Of a stretch of 64,000 bases of DNA, positions 23,480 to 34,880 are shown one piece after another (positions within the stretch are counted from its first letter, which is position 1; each line of letters begins with the position of its first letter). The translations under genes and the position numbers were made by a program. The stretch spans positions 18,120,150 to 18,184,149 of the forward strand of contig OZ029916.1 of NCBI GenBank assembly GCA_964023275.1, given 5' to 3'. The stretch is from Norana najaformis (lineage: Eukaryota; Annelida; Clitellata; Crassiclitellata; Hormogastridae). Below the pieces are notes generated by a model, which searched no databases, had not been told where the DNA came from, and saw nothing but the letters and a program-made list of their open reading frames with translations.

Positions 23480-26400
23480 TATGTCACATTCAAGTGCACT
23501 GGACACCCACTCCGTTGCAGACAAGAGGAAGTAATGCATGCAGATCAGGAGAGAAGAAGACAAATGCATTTTGCTGAGAAGAGGAATAAGACAGAAGTCC
23601 CAACACATTTCTGACTTGCTTCCTCTGCCCATGAAATGATTAGCGTCTTCCCTCCAACACAGCTACAAACGCCGCCAAAGCATCAAGAACAAATTGATCA
23701 AGAAGTTCTTTTATTTTGTGAGTTATTGGAAAAGCAATAAGAAAAGAAAAGAGAAAACAACACTCTCTCAGGTAAAGTTGTTTCTTCATGACACCTAAGC
23801 CATTTTTACATATCTAATGCCACCGCACCAAGTACTAATCCAGAAGCTGTACAGTAACTGACTGCAACACTAAAAACTATCTCCAGATTTTATTTTACAA
23901 CTAATCAGAATAATTCAATACAAATAATAAAGAAAATAAGTGTTTAATTTATCAGGCTTTATTATCATGCTTTATAATGTGAGCTGAAAGGCTTAGGATA
24001 GCTGAAAGGCTTTAGGATAAAAACTCATGACTTACAATACACTACTTTAAACAATCATGCTTGACAGCATTACATAATTGCCGACACTGCATACGAGTTA
24101 GACAACTGATATTGATGTACTTGAACCAACCAAGCTGCAAACCTGCCTAAATCAGTTATGGAGACTGCATGAGTGTTTAAAGGCAAGAAGCACAAAGTAG
24201 GATTCATAGAAATTTCAGGAGGCGGGAAAACCTGGGTCAGCATTCCAACTGGTTTCATGCTGCATAATCTTAATTTCAATTTAGTCTTGTAGTTGACAGG
24301 AAACTCTATTTCAAGGCACTTCATTGAATTAAACCTAATACTCTTACACAATATAGTCAAGCAGTATTGCAAGCAAAAGCAGAAAGCGCATGCATGTGTA
24401 AGGCTCTAGACTATACACTTTCCCAATGCATTTTTAGAAAATTCACAACACTGACTATCTTTTATGTACATAAGCCGATGCTGAGGAACCGTTGAATTCT
24501 ATAATTTTCATCAGTGGTGTTGGCACAGAGTGGGGCACTCATAAACATGGGGCCAAAAGTACTTCTCATACATTACACTGTAAGTTTATCAGTGTAAATA
24601 TAACCAGCAGCAGTCAATGTTGGTTAATGAAAGCATATTTAAATTCCCCAAGAAGGAATCAATTAAATGCAATTTCCATGTAAAAGCCTCTGGTGCCGAT
24701 TCAATCGGGACAGAGTACCAGAATACAGAGGACCAGTCCTTCTGGTCTCAGGCTTGTCAGTGTTATTCATATTAAAAGCGGGGCTGATGAATACTTGCGA
24801 TCCTTGGTCCATAGCGCTCATGGTCTGGTCTGGCCTTGTTATGTTAGACCAGACCAAGCCACAGCTTCTTTCTGCCTCTCACCATTTAATTGTACATTAT
24901 GGTAATAATGAAGGCCTCTAGACATGATCGTTTGTGCTAACATACCAGCATATACCATATCAGGAAGTGTTGGGGCAGGCGTGGCAAAAACGAAAATGGT
25001 GTCATTGACTTCTGAGGGACAGACTCCTCTGGTAGTATGTAGGCCTATGTATGCATGTATGTATGTATAGATCTGGTTGTTTATATAACACCTTTTAAGA
25101 ATCTCACAAAGGCACTAAGACCCTAACAAAGGCAATTAAACCCTAGGCTGAAAAGACAAATGCTTCTTTAAATACAGCCTTCCTTTCACCACTATATCTT
25201 GTGTCTTCACATTATTCAGTCAGTTGCTCTGGCTGCAACAGACATTGCACACCCACATGAATCAAAGCAAACAGTTCAGGGCTTTTGTTTCTTTAAAATT
25301 TGCCATTGTGAGCATGGTCAGGTATGGTGGCATATATTGGCTCACGAGCCACACAAATAAGAGCTGCTTGTAAGCAGAATCCGTTAACTGCCAGGGATGA
25401 CCAATGCAGTCATTAATCCAAAGCTTCATGATGTCATGCAAAACTTCCAGATTCAACCAAATTTAACAAATAAAATGCTGCCACGTTACCACTCACCACA
25501 TACCCCCAAACCTCCTTATAACATGCATTACTACGCCATGGATTCTCAGAACATGGATCCTAAATTTGATTCAGCTTGAGAATACAGCCTTATTCAAGTG
25601 CAGCCTTGTTATAACATAGTACCTGAAAAAGCCAGCAAAATGCAGTTGTAATTGTAATTGCGAACTGTACATCTTCCCTTCAAGAGAACCTCTTCAGAGG
25701 CAACCAAAACTTGACAACAAAAAAAACAATCAAACAGAATGGTTTTCAAAAGCTTCCAGAAAAAAGTGAAGAAAGGCCAAGAAGCTTATGTTGAAGGTTG
25801 CTAGTCAACCTATTCCACAGAGATGGACCGACCAAAGCAGCGCTTCTATGGTGCACTGTAGAATTTCAGGCCGGTGGAACAACCACGTCACCTTGCACAG
25901 GAGAGGGAAGGGATCTGCAGTCGGGCATGGATAAGACTGAGACATGTTGCTCCTTGAGATATGATGAAGCACAGCCTGCAAACACTGATGCATAGGCATT
26001 AAGATTAAGGTAGCATTTTAAGGAAGCCCTATGGTAACACCTTGCAAATTTCTTAGCTCAATGTATTATGGGCTAAGGCCTGCTCAGGACAGAAGATCAT
26101 TTCATGCGCATGCACATGTCTACCAGCAACACTGAGCTCGCCTGATTACCAGCCCATCTGGATGGAAAACCATCTGATTCAGACCTCCAGGGAATTTGTA
26201 CAACATCTGTCCATGGGATGCTGTTAGAATACTCCCTGCAAAAAACTGTTACATTAAGCAGAGTATAACACTTAAAAAAGACAACGATCTTCTATTAGAT
26301 CAAATCTCATCAAAGTTAGTCACAACAGACCATATTTCAATAGACCATTTTGTAGCACTTGGGAATAGTAGTACAAATGCACATGGTCAAAAGCCTTACA

Positions 26401-26640
26401 CCATTAAGTTATCAGCCTAGCACATTTAACTACACTCATAATAGCATAGAGCAAGAATAAGCTACAAAACATTCTGGCTATAATGTTGCCTTCAAGTATA
26501 AATCGTCCCTAAATTTTGGGCTCAGCAAGTGAGAAAATGTATTAATCTGCATGTAAGTCACTGCCATAAATTGTGCTCCATCTGACATGGCTAGGGTTTG
26601 AACCTAGCACTAGTGCTGTTGAACAGTTAGTGAAGGGTGC
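23480..26640. other. No gene recognised
   Basis: AT-rich sequence without a supportable coding region. It contains a small palindrome (TGGTCTGG...CCAGACCA, about 24830-24860) and one hairpin-motif/tetranucleotide unit at about 25040-25130. Confidence 0.6.
25040..25130. repeat. (GTAT)n with hairpin motif
   Basis: TATGCATGTATGTATGTATAGATC is followed by TTTATATAACACCTTTTAAGAATCTCACAAAGGCAC. Same arrangement as 14928-15260 but in the opposite order, that is, the opposite orientation. Confidence 0.75.
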
Positions 26641-26649
26641 CAATAATAA

Positions 26650-26766
26650 CACTGGCCAACACATAATTTGTTGCCTCAAATGTTAGAACTGTTTCTGGGT
26701 ATATTTGACCTGCTGATTCCAGAAAAGGCACCAGTTTTCTCCCAGCAGGTCTAGTTTTCGAGATAT
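26650..26766 (+). repeat. Left terminal inverted repeat of CACTG element
   Basis: Starts CACTGGCCAACACATAAT and ends around TAGTTTTCGAGATAT. It is an imperfect inverted match to 29147-29273, with small indels. Confidence 0.85.
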
Positions 26767-26965
26767 AGAACATTATGCCATATACCAGTCCTTGCCTCTG
26801 CTCGCCCATAAAACATAAGGCTATAGCTATAATTATGTAGTGCTCAATTTATTATGTGATACACTAAATAAACATAATAATACAAATACTTAAAAGAAAA
26901 TGGTAGTACCTGAAACTGTACTTATATGATACCAAACAGAACAAGTTTGTTATAAAAATTTCAAG

Positions 26966-28669
26966 TCATTTGACACCGAAGAAGCTCCTTTTGTACGATT
27001 TCCGAGTGTGGCATCTGCCGGAACAATCGCGCATAATATTCCAGCAATAGTCTGCCATCATGTGTGCATCCCATCTTCCTTGATATCGATTTTCCATTGT
27101 TTTGATGTCTTGGTGAAATCTTTCACCTTGCTCTTCGCTGAAGTCACCAAGATTCTCTGGAAAGCGATCTAAGTGACTGTGGAGATAATGGACTTTAATG
27201 CTCATGTTGCAGCCAAGCTTGTTGAAATGACGAAGCATATCCTCTACTAGTTGTGCATAATTGTCTGCCTTCTTGTTGCCAAGAAAATTTTTAGTTACAA
27301 GAACAAAGGAAGACCAGGCACAAGATTCGATTTCATTCATTGATGGTATGAAAAGTGGGTCATTCATAAGTTGCCTGATCTGTGGACCATAGAAGATTCC
27401 AGCCTTCAATTTTTCCATTGTAATTCCTGGTAACTTGTGTACTATGTATTCGAAGCATGAACCTTCTTTATTCAAAGCCCTGACAAATTGTTTCATCAGG
27501 CCTAGCTTTATATGTAGTGGTGGCAGTATGATCCTATCTCGTGCCACCAAAGATTCCTTGATTACATTTTGAGCTCCAACCACCATGTCTTTCCTCGAAG
27601 GCCAATCTTTTCTTGTCCAATGTTCATGCTTGGCTCTACTGTCCCAAAGACACAAAAAGCAGGGATACTTTGTGTAGCCACTTTGTTGACCAAGGAGGAA
27701 ATTTACCATCTTCAAGTCTACACAAATTACCCATTGATGTTCTTTGTATTTTATCTTTTCCAGTGCTAAAGAGATGGCATTGTACTCTTCTTTCATCCTG
27801 GTGGAGTGACCGATTGGAATAGAACCAAATTTGTTGCCGTTATTTAAAAGCACACATTTCAGACTACATTTTGAACTGTCGATAAAAAGACGCCACTCAT
27901 CTGGGCTGTAATCCGACAGACCAATTTTCTTCAATAAGTTGCTGATGTCATTACAGAATACTAGGTTGTTGTCTTCGGTAAAGAATGGCAGCAAATCCTT
28001 TTCTCTGTTTCTATAAATTGTAATTTTCGTTCCAGGCTGAAGTGCATTCTTTTCCTTTAGTCTGGACGCAAGCAATTCAGAGGACTCTTTGGAAAGATTT
28101 AAGTCCCTGATCAGATCACTCAACTCTTTTTGGTCAAAACGTTCACTGTGTGAAGTTGATTGGAAATCACTGTCACTGCCCCCACTTTCTTCACTTTCGT
28201 CATCTTGTCCGATATTGGACATGCAAGTCTCATCGTCTGAGAGCTGAGGTAGTTCGCGAAAAGGTGGAACTGGTACAATATCCGAATGCGGAACAGGTCT
28301 CCTGGCTGAAGGTATATCAGGGTAAGACAACTTGTGACGATTATTTCGATTGATGCCTATGATATTAACCATACAAAAGTAACAGTCGTCGAAGTGGTTT
28401 ATCTGTTCCCTCCAAACCATCGGTACACCAAATTTCAGGCAGCTTCTCTTTCCAATTGTCCAGTGGCGCAATTGTTCAATACAAGTTTTGCATACTGTAT
28501 GAGGAGCCCATTGCTTATCTTGATCTCCAAGTTTGACACCAAAATAACCTACATATGCTCTTTTTACAAACTCAGAAATCGGTTTCCTGTTTGCTTTTAG
28601 TGTGTATTCCCCACAAATGTAGCAGAATATGTCTGGATGGTTAATGCAGCTCCGTCTGGAAGTAGCCAT
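26966..28669 (-). CDS. 567-aa putative transposase of CACTG element
   Basis: Intact single ORF, MATSRRSCIN to RSFFGVK, with an AATAAA signal about 110 bases past the stop (complement of 26848-26853). I recognise the sequence as a family present in multiple copies in many invertebrate genomes (insects, cnidarians and others) and usually left as uncharacterised. N-terminal cysteines C16-x2-C19 and C60-x2-C63 are spaced like a ZAD-type zinc domain, and a third pair C96-x2-C99 follows. The acidic linker (residues 144-170) is disordered-looking. The C-terminal half has the layout of an RNase H-like DDE core: FIDSSK (D264), ICVDLK (D318), PCFLC (C337/C340), LPPLHIKLGL (H386), HYLHSHL (H494-H499) and SEEQGERFHQ (E513/E516). 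The C2C plus HxxxH insertion pattern is what CACTA/Chapaev/Transib-type transposases show. The catalytic assignment is inference. Confidence 0.85.
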   Translation of the reverse strand: MATSRRSCINHPDIFCYICGEYTLKANRKPISEFVKRAYVGYFGVKLGDQDKQWAPHTVCKTCIEQLRHWTIGKRSCLKFGVPMVWREQINHFDDCYFCMVNIIGINRNNRHKLSYPDIPSARRPVPHSDIVPVPPFRELPQLSDDETCMSNIGQDDESEESGGSDSDFQSTSHSERFDQKELSDLIRDLNLSKESSELLASRLKEKNALQPGTKITIYRNREKDLLPFFTEDNNLVFCNDISNLLKKIGLSDYSPDEWRLFIDSSKCSLKCVLLNNGNKFGSIPIGHSTRMKEEYNAISLALEKIKYKEHQWVICVDLKMVNFLLGQQSGYTKYPCFLCLWDSRAKHEHWTRKDWPSRKDMVVGAQNVIKESLVARDRIILPPLHIKLGLMKQFVRALNKEGSCFEYIVHKLPGITMEKLKAGIFYGPQIRQLMNDPLFIPSMNEIESCAWSSFVLVTKNFLGNKKADNYAQLVEDMLRHFNKLGCNMSIKVHYLHSHLDRFPENLGDFSEEQGERFHQDIKTMENRYQGRWDAHMMADYCWNIMRDCSGRCHTRKSYKRSFFGVK

Positions 28670-29146
28670 AACCTTAAGATGTTCGCATCTGAGGAATTAA
28701 ATGACTAACCTAAAAAATAGTAAGAACATGTAGTTATTTAATGCTCACATTCACAGATTGTTCTTGCGACCAACTCTTAATATGCCCTAAGACGACTGCG
28801 GCTGCTCTAGCTTTCAGGAGGCGGTTTATATAGGCTATAAATGCTGACTTCAGCATAATCTATTTACATAGTTCGAAACCATGAAACGCTGTATAAGCAC
28901 AAATAAATTCTAAATGAGGCCATGAATTTAGTGCTGAGTAAGCTGTAGGCTACGGAATAGTTATTTCGTTGAATCAGCAATATCTCAGCACGCGGCAAGA
29001 TATGCTGATTTTACATTATAAGGATGTAGGCATTATATGAATCAGCAAGAATTATAATTAGCCATAAATAAAGCTTATTATGACATTTTAGTTTTGCCAA
29101 AGACATCGTTTAAAGAGTGGACTGGGTTTTCTTTACAAAATCGACG

Positions 29147-29273
29147 ATATCTCAGAAACTAGACCTGATGCACTCAATCCAATGACATTTTCTGAATCAG
29201 CGCCCAAAATTACCCCAAGAACAGGTCTAAAACCGAAGGCAACAAGAAAAAAAATTTTTTCTGTTGGCCAGTG
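29147..29273 (-). repeat. Right terminal inverted repeat of CACTG element
   Basis: The reverse complement starts CACTGGCCAACAG, continues through TTGTTGCCTTCGGTTTTAGA and CAGGTCTAGTTTCTGAGATAT, and matches the left end. Confidence 0.85.
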
Positions 29274-29279
29274 TAATAA

Positions 29280-29620
29280 TTAATTAAGTCACGTAATAAA
29301 AGTCTTAAATACTTTTACAATTTTCGCTAAATGACTGAAATATTAATTTTTGCTCATTTCTTTAAATTAAATTATTTATTTTGACATACCCTATGTGGAG
29401 CATGTAAGTTTTTCAGTTCATCAACAACTTTGAGAAATTATCATGGCAGAAATCAAGACGGAAATGGCTCAAGGAACACAGCATGGAGCATAGAGCATAA
29501 GCATAGCTGGGGTCAACACAAACCTTTGCTACAGTGCTATCATGATAAACAGAATATATAAACAATCATTTAACATCATTTGAAGAAGTTGTCTTATTGG
29601 CACAAAAGCAAAAATATAAA
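29280..29620. other. AT-rich spacer between two DNA transposons
   Basis: Separates the CACTG element from the pogo-type fragment. It may be 3' UTR of the latter, into which the CACTG element inserted. No gene seen. Confidence 0.4.
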
Positions 29621-29624
29621 TTTA

Positions 29625-30310
29625 CTCAAAGCCGTGAAAGTCCTCGTCATTGCTAAAATGTTCTTCTAATATTAATCTAATTCTGTCTTCAGCGACATCC
29701 GGGCTGTCGTCGCAGATGTCGAGAGCTTCATCGCTGACATAAGCCTCATCTACATCAATCCTGCGATCCTTAAAATCCCCGTCATCCTCGTTCCATCCAT
29801 TGCATTGCTTATGCCACATTTAAAAATGCACGTTTAACCATGTCTGAGCATAAATCATCCTATACGCATGCTTAACCCATTCACAAATAACTGGCATATC
29901 CGGCTTCATCAGATTGCCGTCTTTGTCAATTTCACATGGCCTGCAGAATCCATTCTATCCAATATTTTCTGACGCGATTCTTGAAAGGGTTGTTTAGCCA
30001 CACGTCCCATGGCTGCAAGATCGATTTTAGTCCACCATGAATAACGCACACATAAGTGCTCAGCCGTCTAGTCTTCTTTTTAATGTAATCTCTGAGATGC
30101 ACATGAGACATGCCCCAAACAAGCATCCCTCTTTTCTTCAGAAGAGAACCACGCCACATGCTCCAAACGCATTCAAGCCATTCCCTCATGCCATCTTCGT
30201 CCATCCATCCTTTAGCGTGTGCTCTCACAAAAACCCCTCTTGGAAACGTCATGCCTTTAGGGAACGTTTTTCGTTTTGAAAAATATCATGGTTGGTGTTT
30301 TTTTACATTT
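29625..30310 (-). pseudogene. pogo/Tigger-like transposase, C-terminal remnant
   Basis: On the minus strand MIFFKTKNVP is followed, in a shifted frame, by FPRGVFVRAHAKGWMDEDGM, EWLECVW, MLVWGMSHVHL and VIHGGLKSILQPWDVWLNNPF, the DDE domain blocks of pogo-family (Tc1/mariner superfamily) transposases. It runs on through CEWVKHAYRMIY to an acidic tail ending SNDEDFHGFE, typical of the family C-terminus. There is a frameshift near 30245, a stop near 29930 and another near 29820. The helix-turn-helix and CENP-B-like N-terminal half is missing beyond about 30310. The LVWDxxxxH aspartate position reads Gly (VWGMSHVH), so it is inactive. Confidence 0.85.
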
Positions 30311-30580
30311 CGTGTCCACAGCCACAAAACTGATGCACTATAAACTTTGAGGAGAGACCTTACATTGTGAGGATGCCAATAAAAAAGTGGAAAAAAGGTA
30401 ATTTTAAAAGATAAAAAAGGGTACAGTGTGTGGCTGAGTAGTTTCCTTAAAGCAGTGCTACATAAATACCTAATTACCTCATATTTTCACACCAAATTAC
30501 ATTACACACCAAGTGAAAACATGACATAATCAGCTTAAAGTGTTGTAAACAGTTTCAACGCTGTTCACATGGAGATATGT

Positions 30581-30745
30581 GGGCATGGCAGCTGACTGGA
30601 TAAAGCACTCGACTTGTAACGTGGAGAGTACGGGTTCGAGCCTCCTCCTCTGAGACGGTTACCATGTAGGGACCAAAACTGGTCAGCACCATTGACTGAT
30701 GCTTAGTCATTATACAGTGGTGCTAAATGAAATGCAGAAATAAAA
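30581..30745 (+). mobile_element. tRNA-derived SINE, second family
   Basis: A tRNA-like head with A-box TGGCAGCTGACTGGA (30586-30600) and B-box GGTTCGAGCC (30633-30642) is followed by a body of about 80 bases unrelated to the first SINE family and an A-rich AAAAAAATAATAATG tail. The head lacks a 3' acceptor half, so it is not a working tRNA gene. Confidence 0.75.
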
Positions 30746-31960
30746 AAATAATAATGTCAGTATGAACAGTATTAGACTAGATAACATCCTACAACACAAG
30801 GTATGAACTGTTACAAATCCAAAACTAAAAGAGATCCAAAACTGACAAGATTAGTCTGAATCTAAGCATTTACCCTAACTTAGAAAGCAGGATTACAGAC
30901 CCACAGCATTGCTGCAATACAAGGCAGGTATTGTGAGCAGTATACCTGTCCTAGTTCTGAAAATGTTCATATGAAAGAATTATAACCAATCAATAGTTAA
31001 TAAGAATACATTTGGCTGTACATGATTCATCGTCTTTTTAAGGAAAACGACCACGAGATGAAACAACGGTATGATCAGTTCGAGAACTGGCAAATCAGCA
31101 TCTGAGTTTGGCATCACACACACCTGGACGCTGAAGAAGCAGGTGGTATGTAGAATCAGGAATAATACAATTCCTTATCACCATCCATACAGTACATGGA
31201 TAAATGAGTCAGGCTCTCAAGCACGTGTGTAACCACATAAGTGTAACCTCACATGAGTAACCTCACATGTTTAACTTCACATGTGTAATCTCACAGATGT
31301 AACCTAACATGTTTAACCATTATCTTTTGTTCATTTATAAAGTCCAATGACTTCTCTAACATCATTCATCTAAACTATAATAAACTGTTATAATTGCAAT
31401 ATTGTTTGTATGTAATGTATTGTTTGTATAATGTATTACAATGCAATGCAAACTGATATTTATATAGTGCCATATCAAGGAAACACTTCAGCAGTACCCA
31501 GCAACATCATTAATGGGATATCAAAGAAAAGAAGCAAGCTGACTATATTTGGCCAAATACACGGACCAAGTGTAGGTGACGGGCAGAATTCGAGCATGTG
31601 TGAATGTGACAGAATGTGTGTATGACATGTATCTGTGTATGTATGCATGCATGTATGTATGTATGTAAGTAAAAAGATTGATGAAGAATAAAGTTTGAAC
31701 AAAAGAATATTAACAATATGAATACATATAAGGTCATATGTACTGGTACATATGTGTACAAAACAATAAAAAAATTACATTTAGAGCAACAGGAAACATT
31801 ACAAACCATAAGCAACACAGTGTGTGCACGTGTGTATGTACTATGTATCTATGTATGTTTGTACGTAAGTACTACATATGTATGTTTGTCTGTGTGTACT
31901 ACGAATGTATGTCTGTATGTATGTATGTATGTAGATGCCTGTATGTATATACATACGTAA
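30746..31960. other. No gene recognised; microsatellites
   Basis: AT-rich with three near-repeats of a CTCACATGxxTAACxTCACATG phrase at about 31235-31315. (GTAT)n tracts lie at about 31635-31665 and 31840-31950. Confidence 0.6.
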
Positions 31961-31965
31961 TCGTA

Positions 31966-32215
31966 ATTCCAAGATTTCTGCAGCACCCACCGAAAGCGGC
32001 GCCACGGGGACCAGCTTATTCACAGGTGCTCAGTCAAAACAAAATCGATAGGCACAAGGGTTCAGTTCCAGGTCAAGATCCAAAAGTCAGACAGAGAGAC
32101 AGCATGGCAGCTACGGTGGGTGATGTTTGGGGTTGGAGAGGAGAGACAGGTAAGAGGAAGAAGGGGTTTTGGGATAGGATCTGTGGAAGAGGAATGTTTT
32201 GAGTTTTGAGTGAAA
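31966..32215 (-). mobile_element. LINE 3' end
   Basis: The reverse complement carries CTGTGAATAAGCTGGTCCCC, GGTGCTGCAGAAATCTTGGA and an ATTACGATTACG-type tail at 31958-31970, with CTTGACCTGGAACTGAACCC upstream. Confidence 0.8.
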
Positions 32216-32219
32216 GGCC

Positions 32220-32335
32220 AAAGTATGTATGCATCTGTTTGTATTTGTGCCTGCACATACGTAGGTGTGCATGTGTGTTTGCATGTATCAGGACATTTAT
32301 ATAGCACCTCCATAGATCCACTCAAAAGCACTAAG
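32220..32335. repeat. (GTAT)n-like tract with hairpin motif
   Basis: TGTTTGCATGTATCAGGACATTTATATAGCACCTCCATAGATCC...CAAAAGCAC; same family as 25040-25130. Confidence 0.7.
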
Positions 32336-33329
32336 TACATCATATCACGAAAGTGCAATGTTTACTCTCCAGCTAGGGTGGCTTCAGGATGGAGGCAATA
32401 CGGCCATCCCTCCCTTCATTTGAATTAGGGGCATGCTACTGAGTTGCTTCCAATCGGCTTTGGCAAGGAGTTCCCATAAAAACTGTGAAGTAAAAACTGG
32501 CTATGACAAAAGAAGCAATTATTACAGAGTTACAGACAATACTAGATGTTGTGACAATAGGTACTATTAAAGCAAATAAATAAAGCTAGGAAAACTACAG
32601 TGAAGAAGTCATGAGAAATGAAAGAGGGAAAAAGGAAAGAAAAGGCAAATAACTAAAATACAGTCATGAGAATTTAAAAACCTTGAAAACAATTCCAAAA
32701 CGCTGGAGAACTAACAAATTCCAAAATATTTCGAGAACATAAAGGTAGCCTTTGGTCTTCAAATGCTTTGACAGTTATAAAAAACTGTCAATCAAAACAT
32801 TTTTCTCATCTAATACCTTGACCAGAGTTAAATTTGCTCCCCTTATCATAAAAACTGGATCAGCCAGTGGTCTCAAGCCTCAAGAAGTGCATAGCCCTGA
32901 ATTTTCCAAGTCCTGGATCTAGCACACAATGGTGAAATTGACAGAGCATTCTGAACGAAAAACTATTCACTGCCGGAGTGCAGTCTGCTGGATACCATGC
33001 TAAGAGGCATCCAAGGTCTACCTCATCATTCGTTTGTTCATTAGGAGACTTGGCAGAGCTTTTGCTGTTAGTATCCTGACACTGTATCATCCCTTGAACA
33101 CACTCGTCCATAAACAGGCAGCTGCATACCCTGGTCAGACCATCTCCTTCTAACTGATTTAAACTAATGATCCATCAAAATCACACAGCATCTTGAACTG
33201 ATTCGGAGCAGCCATCAATATTCCGCATCCAACAACAGACAGTGAATGCCCAGATGCTTCCAGACCGATCCTCTCAGCAGCTTTGGGACGGCCAAAACTG
33301 CTACAGAAATTTCCAGATACACAAACACA

Positions 33330-33530
33330 TCACACAAATGTGCATGCACACATACATAATTTACATGCATACATACATACATTTACACACATACATAAAC
33401 AAACATAAATATACATACACAAATCAATACATGCATGCATGCATGTTTATAAATATAAATATACATGTACATACATACATACATACATACATACCTACAC
33501 TCACAGACACTCACTGACATACATACATAT
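33330..33530. repeat. (ATAC)n microsatellite
   Basis: Long degenerate ACAT/ATAC tract, ending in CTCACAGACACTCACTGACATAC. Confidence 0.95.
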
Positions 33531-34054
33531 GTCGTGGAGCATCTCCAGAGACGTGGATATGGGTGGCCTACATGTGGAGAACTGTGAACCGGGTGGATCT
33601 GTCATTTCAAGACAATGATATTGGAACGTATTTAGTAATATTACACCTTGCAACAACTGTACAGAAACACAAAATTTCCTACAAACCAAATTCGAGTCTT
33701 GACCAACAAATTCTTTCTTCAGCATCATTTGATTCCCTCTTTATCTGTCTCTCTGTCTGCCTGTGTCTCTTTCACTCCCTGTTCCCTCCCACCATCTCTG
33801 GGAGTTAGCTTAAGTAGGAAATAGGAGGCAGTGGCTGAGTTACTTAGGTACCTCAACCAGCTACATCATCACAGTAACCAAGTTTTCCATTTAGGAAACA
33901 AAAACACAGCTACAGCATTTTTGGTAGCCTTTCCCGACAAGCGTTCTGGCTTCACATGAGACAGCAATAATTACCAACTGAAAAACATGACAAACTTTCC
34001 ATATTGGTTGCTAAGCTACAGTTGATTTCCATGAAAATCATACAAATGTTCAAC

Positions 34055-34055
<1 letters not shown>

Positions 34056-34101
<46 letters not shown>

Positions 34102-34150
34102 ACTGGCCTCTTTATATAGCACCTTTTAAGCACCTCTCAGAAAAGATAAA
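34056..34150. repeat. (TG)n with hairpin motif
   Basis: About 20 TG dinucleotides lead directly into TTTGCACTGGCCTCTTTATATAGCACCTTTTAAGCACCTCTCAG. Confidence 0.9.
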
Positions 34151-34214
34151 TAAGCCATCTTGGAGGGCAAACTAGCTATATTCTTTGATTTTGGTTGATC
34201 TAAACCTGACCCAC

Positions 34215-34575
34215 CACTCCGGAATAACCCCCCCCCCCAGAACTGCGACAGTTTTCTGACCCATCATAGAAACTCATCGATGCTCCACCACTTGCAATTT
34301 CTGCATCGACCTTTCACTCAAAGCTGAAACAGTCCTCTTTCACAGATCCTATCCTGACACCCCTTCTTCCCCTTATCTCCCTCTCTTCTCCAACCCCAAA
34401 CATTCCCCATAGCTGCCACGCTGTCTCTCCGTCTGACTTTTGGATCTTGACCTGGAACCAAACCCTTTTGCCTATCAATTTTGTTTTGACTCAGCACCTG
34501 TGAATAAGCTGGTCCCTGTAACATGGCTTTCGTCGGGTGCTGTAGAAATCTCAGAATTACAATTACAATTACGAC
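34215..34575 (+). mobile_element. LINE 3' region
   Basis: Contains the AACTGCGACAGTT and CTTTCACTCAAAG blocks, CTTGACCTGGAACCAAACCC, CTGTGAATAAGCTGGTCCC and an AATTACAATTACGA tail. A (C)9-10 run at about 34229 replaces the first conserved block. Confidence 0.8.
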
Positions 34576-34748
34576 CCTAAGTATCTACTACTATGACTCT
34601 AAATCTGTTACGTATGTGTGTAAGTACACTTATGCAGATACAGAACAAGAGCCTTGAAATTATGAAAGAACATAGACTAGCAACCCTGGAAGACAAACTG
34701 TCTCTCCCTTTAATATTTTCTGTTTACACTTCCTTCCCTATTATGTGT

Positions 34749-34880
34749 TGTAATTGTAATTGCAATTGTAATCTGACATTTATAAAGCGCCACTTCAAGA
34801 ATAGACTCATCAGAAGCGCTCCCGACCCGAACCAGTGAAACCACTGGCAAATAATACAGACTTCAGGCGCTTGCGAAACT
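34749..34880 (+). repeat. AATTGTAATT/AAGCGCC interspersed repeat, copy 1
   Basis: TAATTGTAATTGCAATTGTAATC is followed by TGACATTTATAAAGCGCCACTTC and CAGAAGCGCTCCCGACCCG...CTTCAGGCGCTTGCGAAAC. It matches 52044-52163 almost base for base over about 120 bases. The palindromic GGCGCTT/AAGCGCC ends allow a hairpin. Confidence 0.8.

Larger units (their letters stand above)
26650..29273 (-). mobile_element. Apparently intact DNA transposon, CACTG ends
   Basis: A 2624-bp element. Both ends start CACTGGCCAACA when read inward, and similarity continues for about 117-127 bases on each side (shared TTGTTGCC, CTGATTC, CAGGTCTAGTTT, GAGATAT). The element is flanked by TAATAA at 26644-26649 and TAATAA at 29274-29279, which I read as a 6-bp target duplication (a 3-bp TAA duplication cannot be excluded). 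It holds one intronless ORF (26966-28669). It looks complete, and the clean ORF and duplication suggest recent insertion. CAC-starting ends recall the CACTA/Mirage/Chapaev and Transib groups, but the duplication length does not settle the superfamily. Confidence 0.85.

Noticed and set aside
24667-24921. 84-aa ORF with hydrophobic stretches and CCAGACC palindromes
   Set aside because: No homology recognised; the palindromes are short and single.
30586-30655. tRNA gene
   Set aside because: Only the promoter boxes of a tRNA are kept; it is the head of a SINE.
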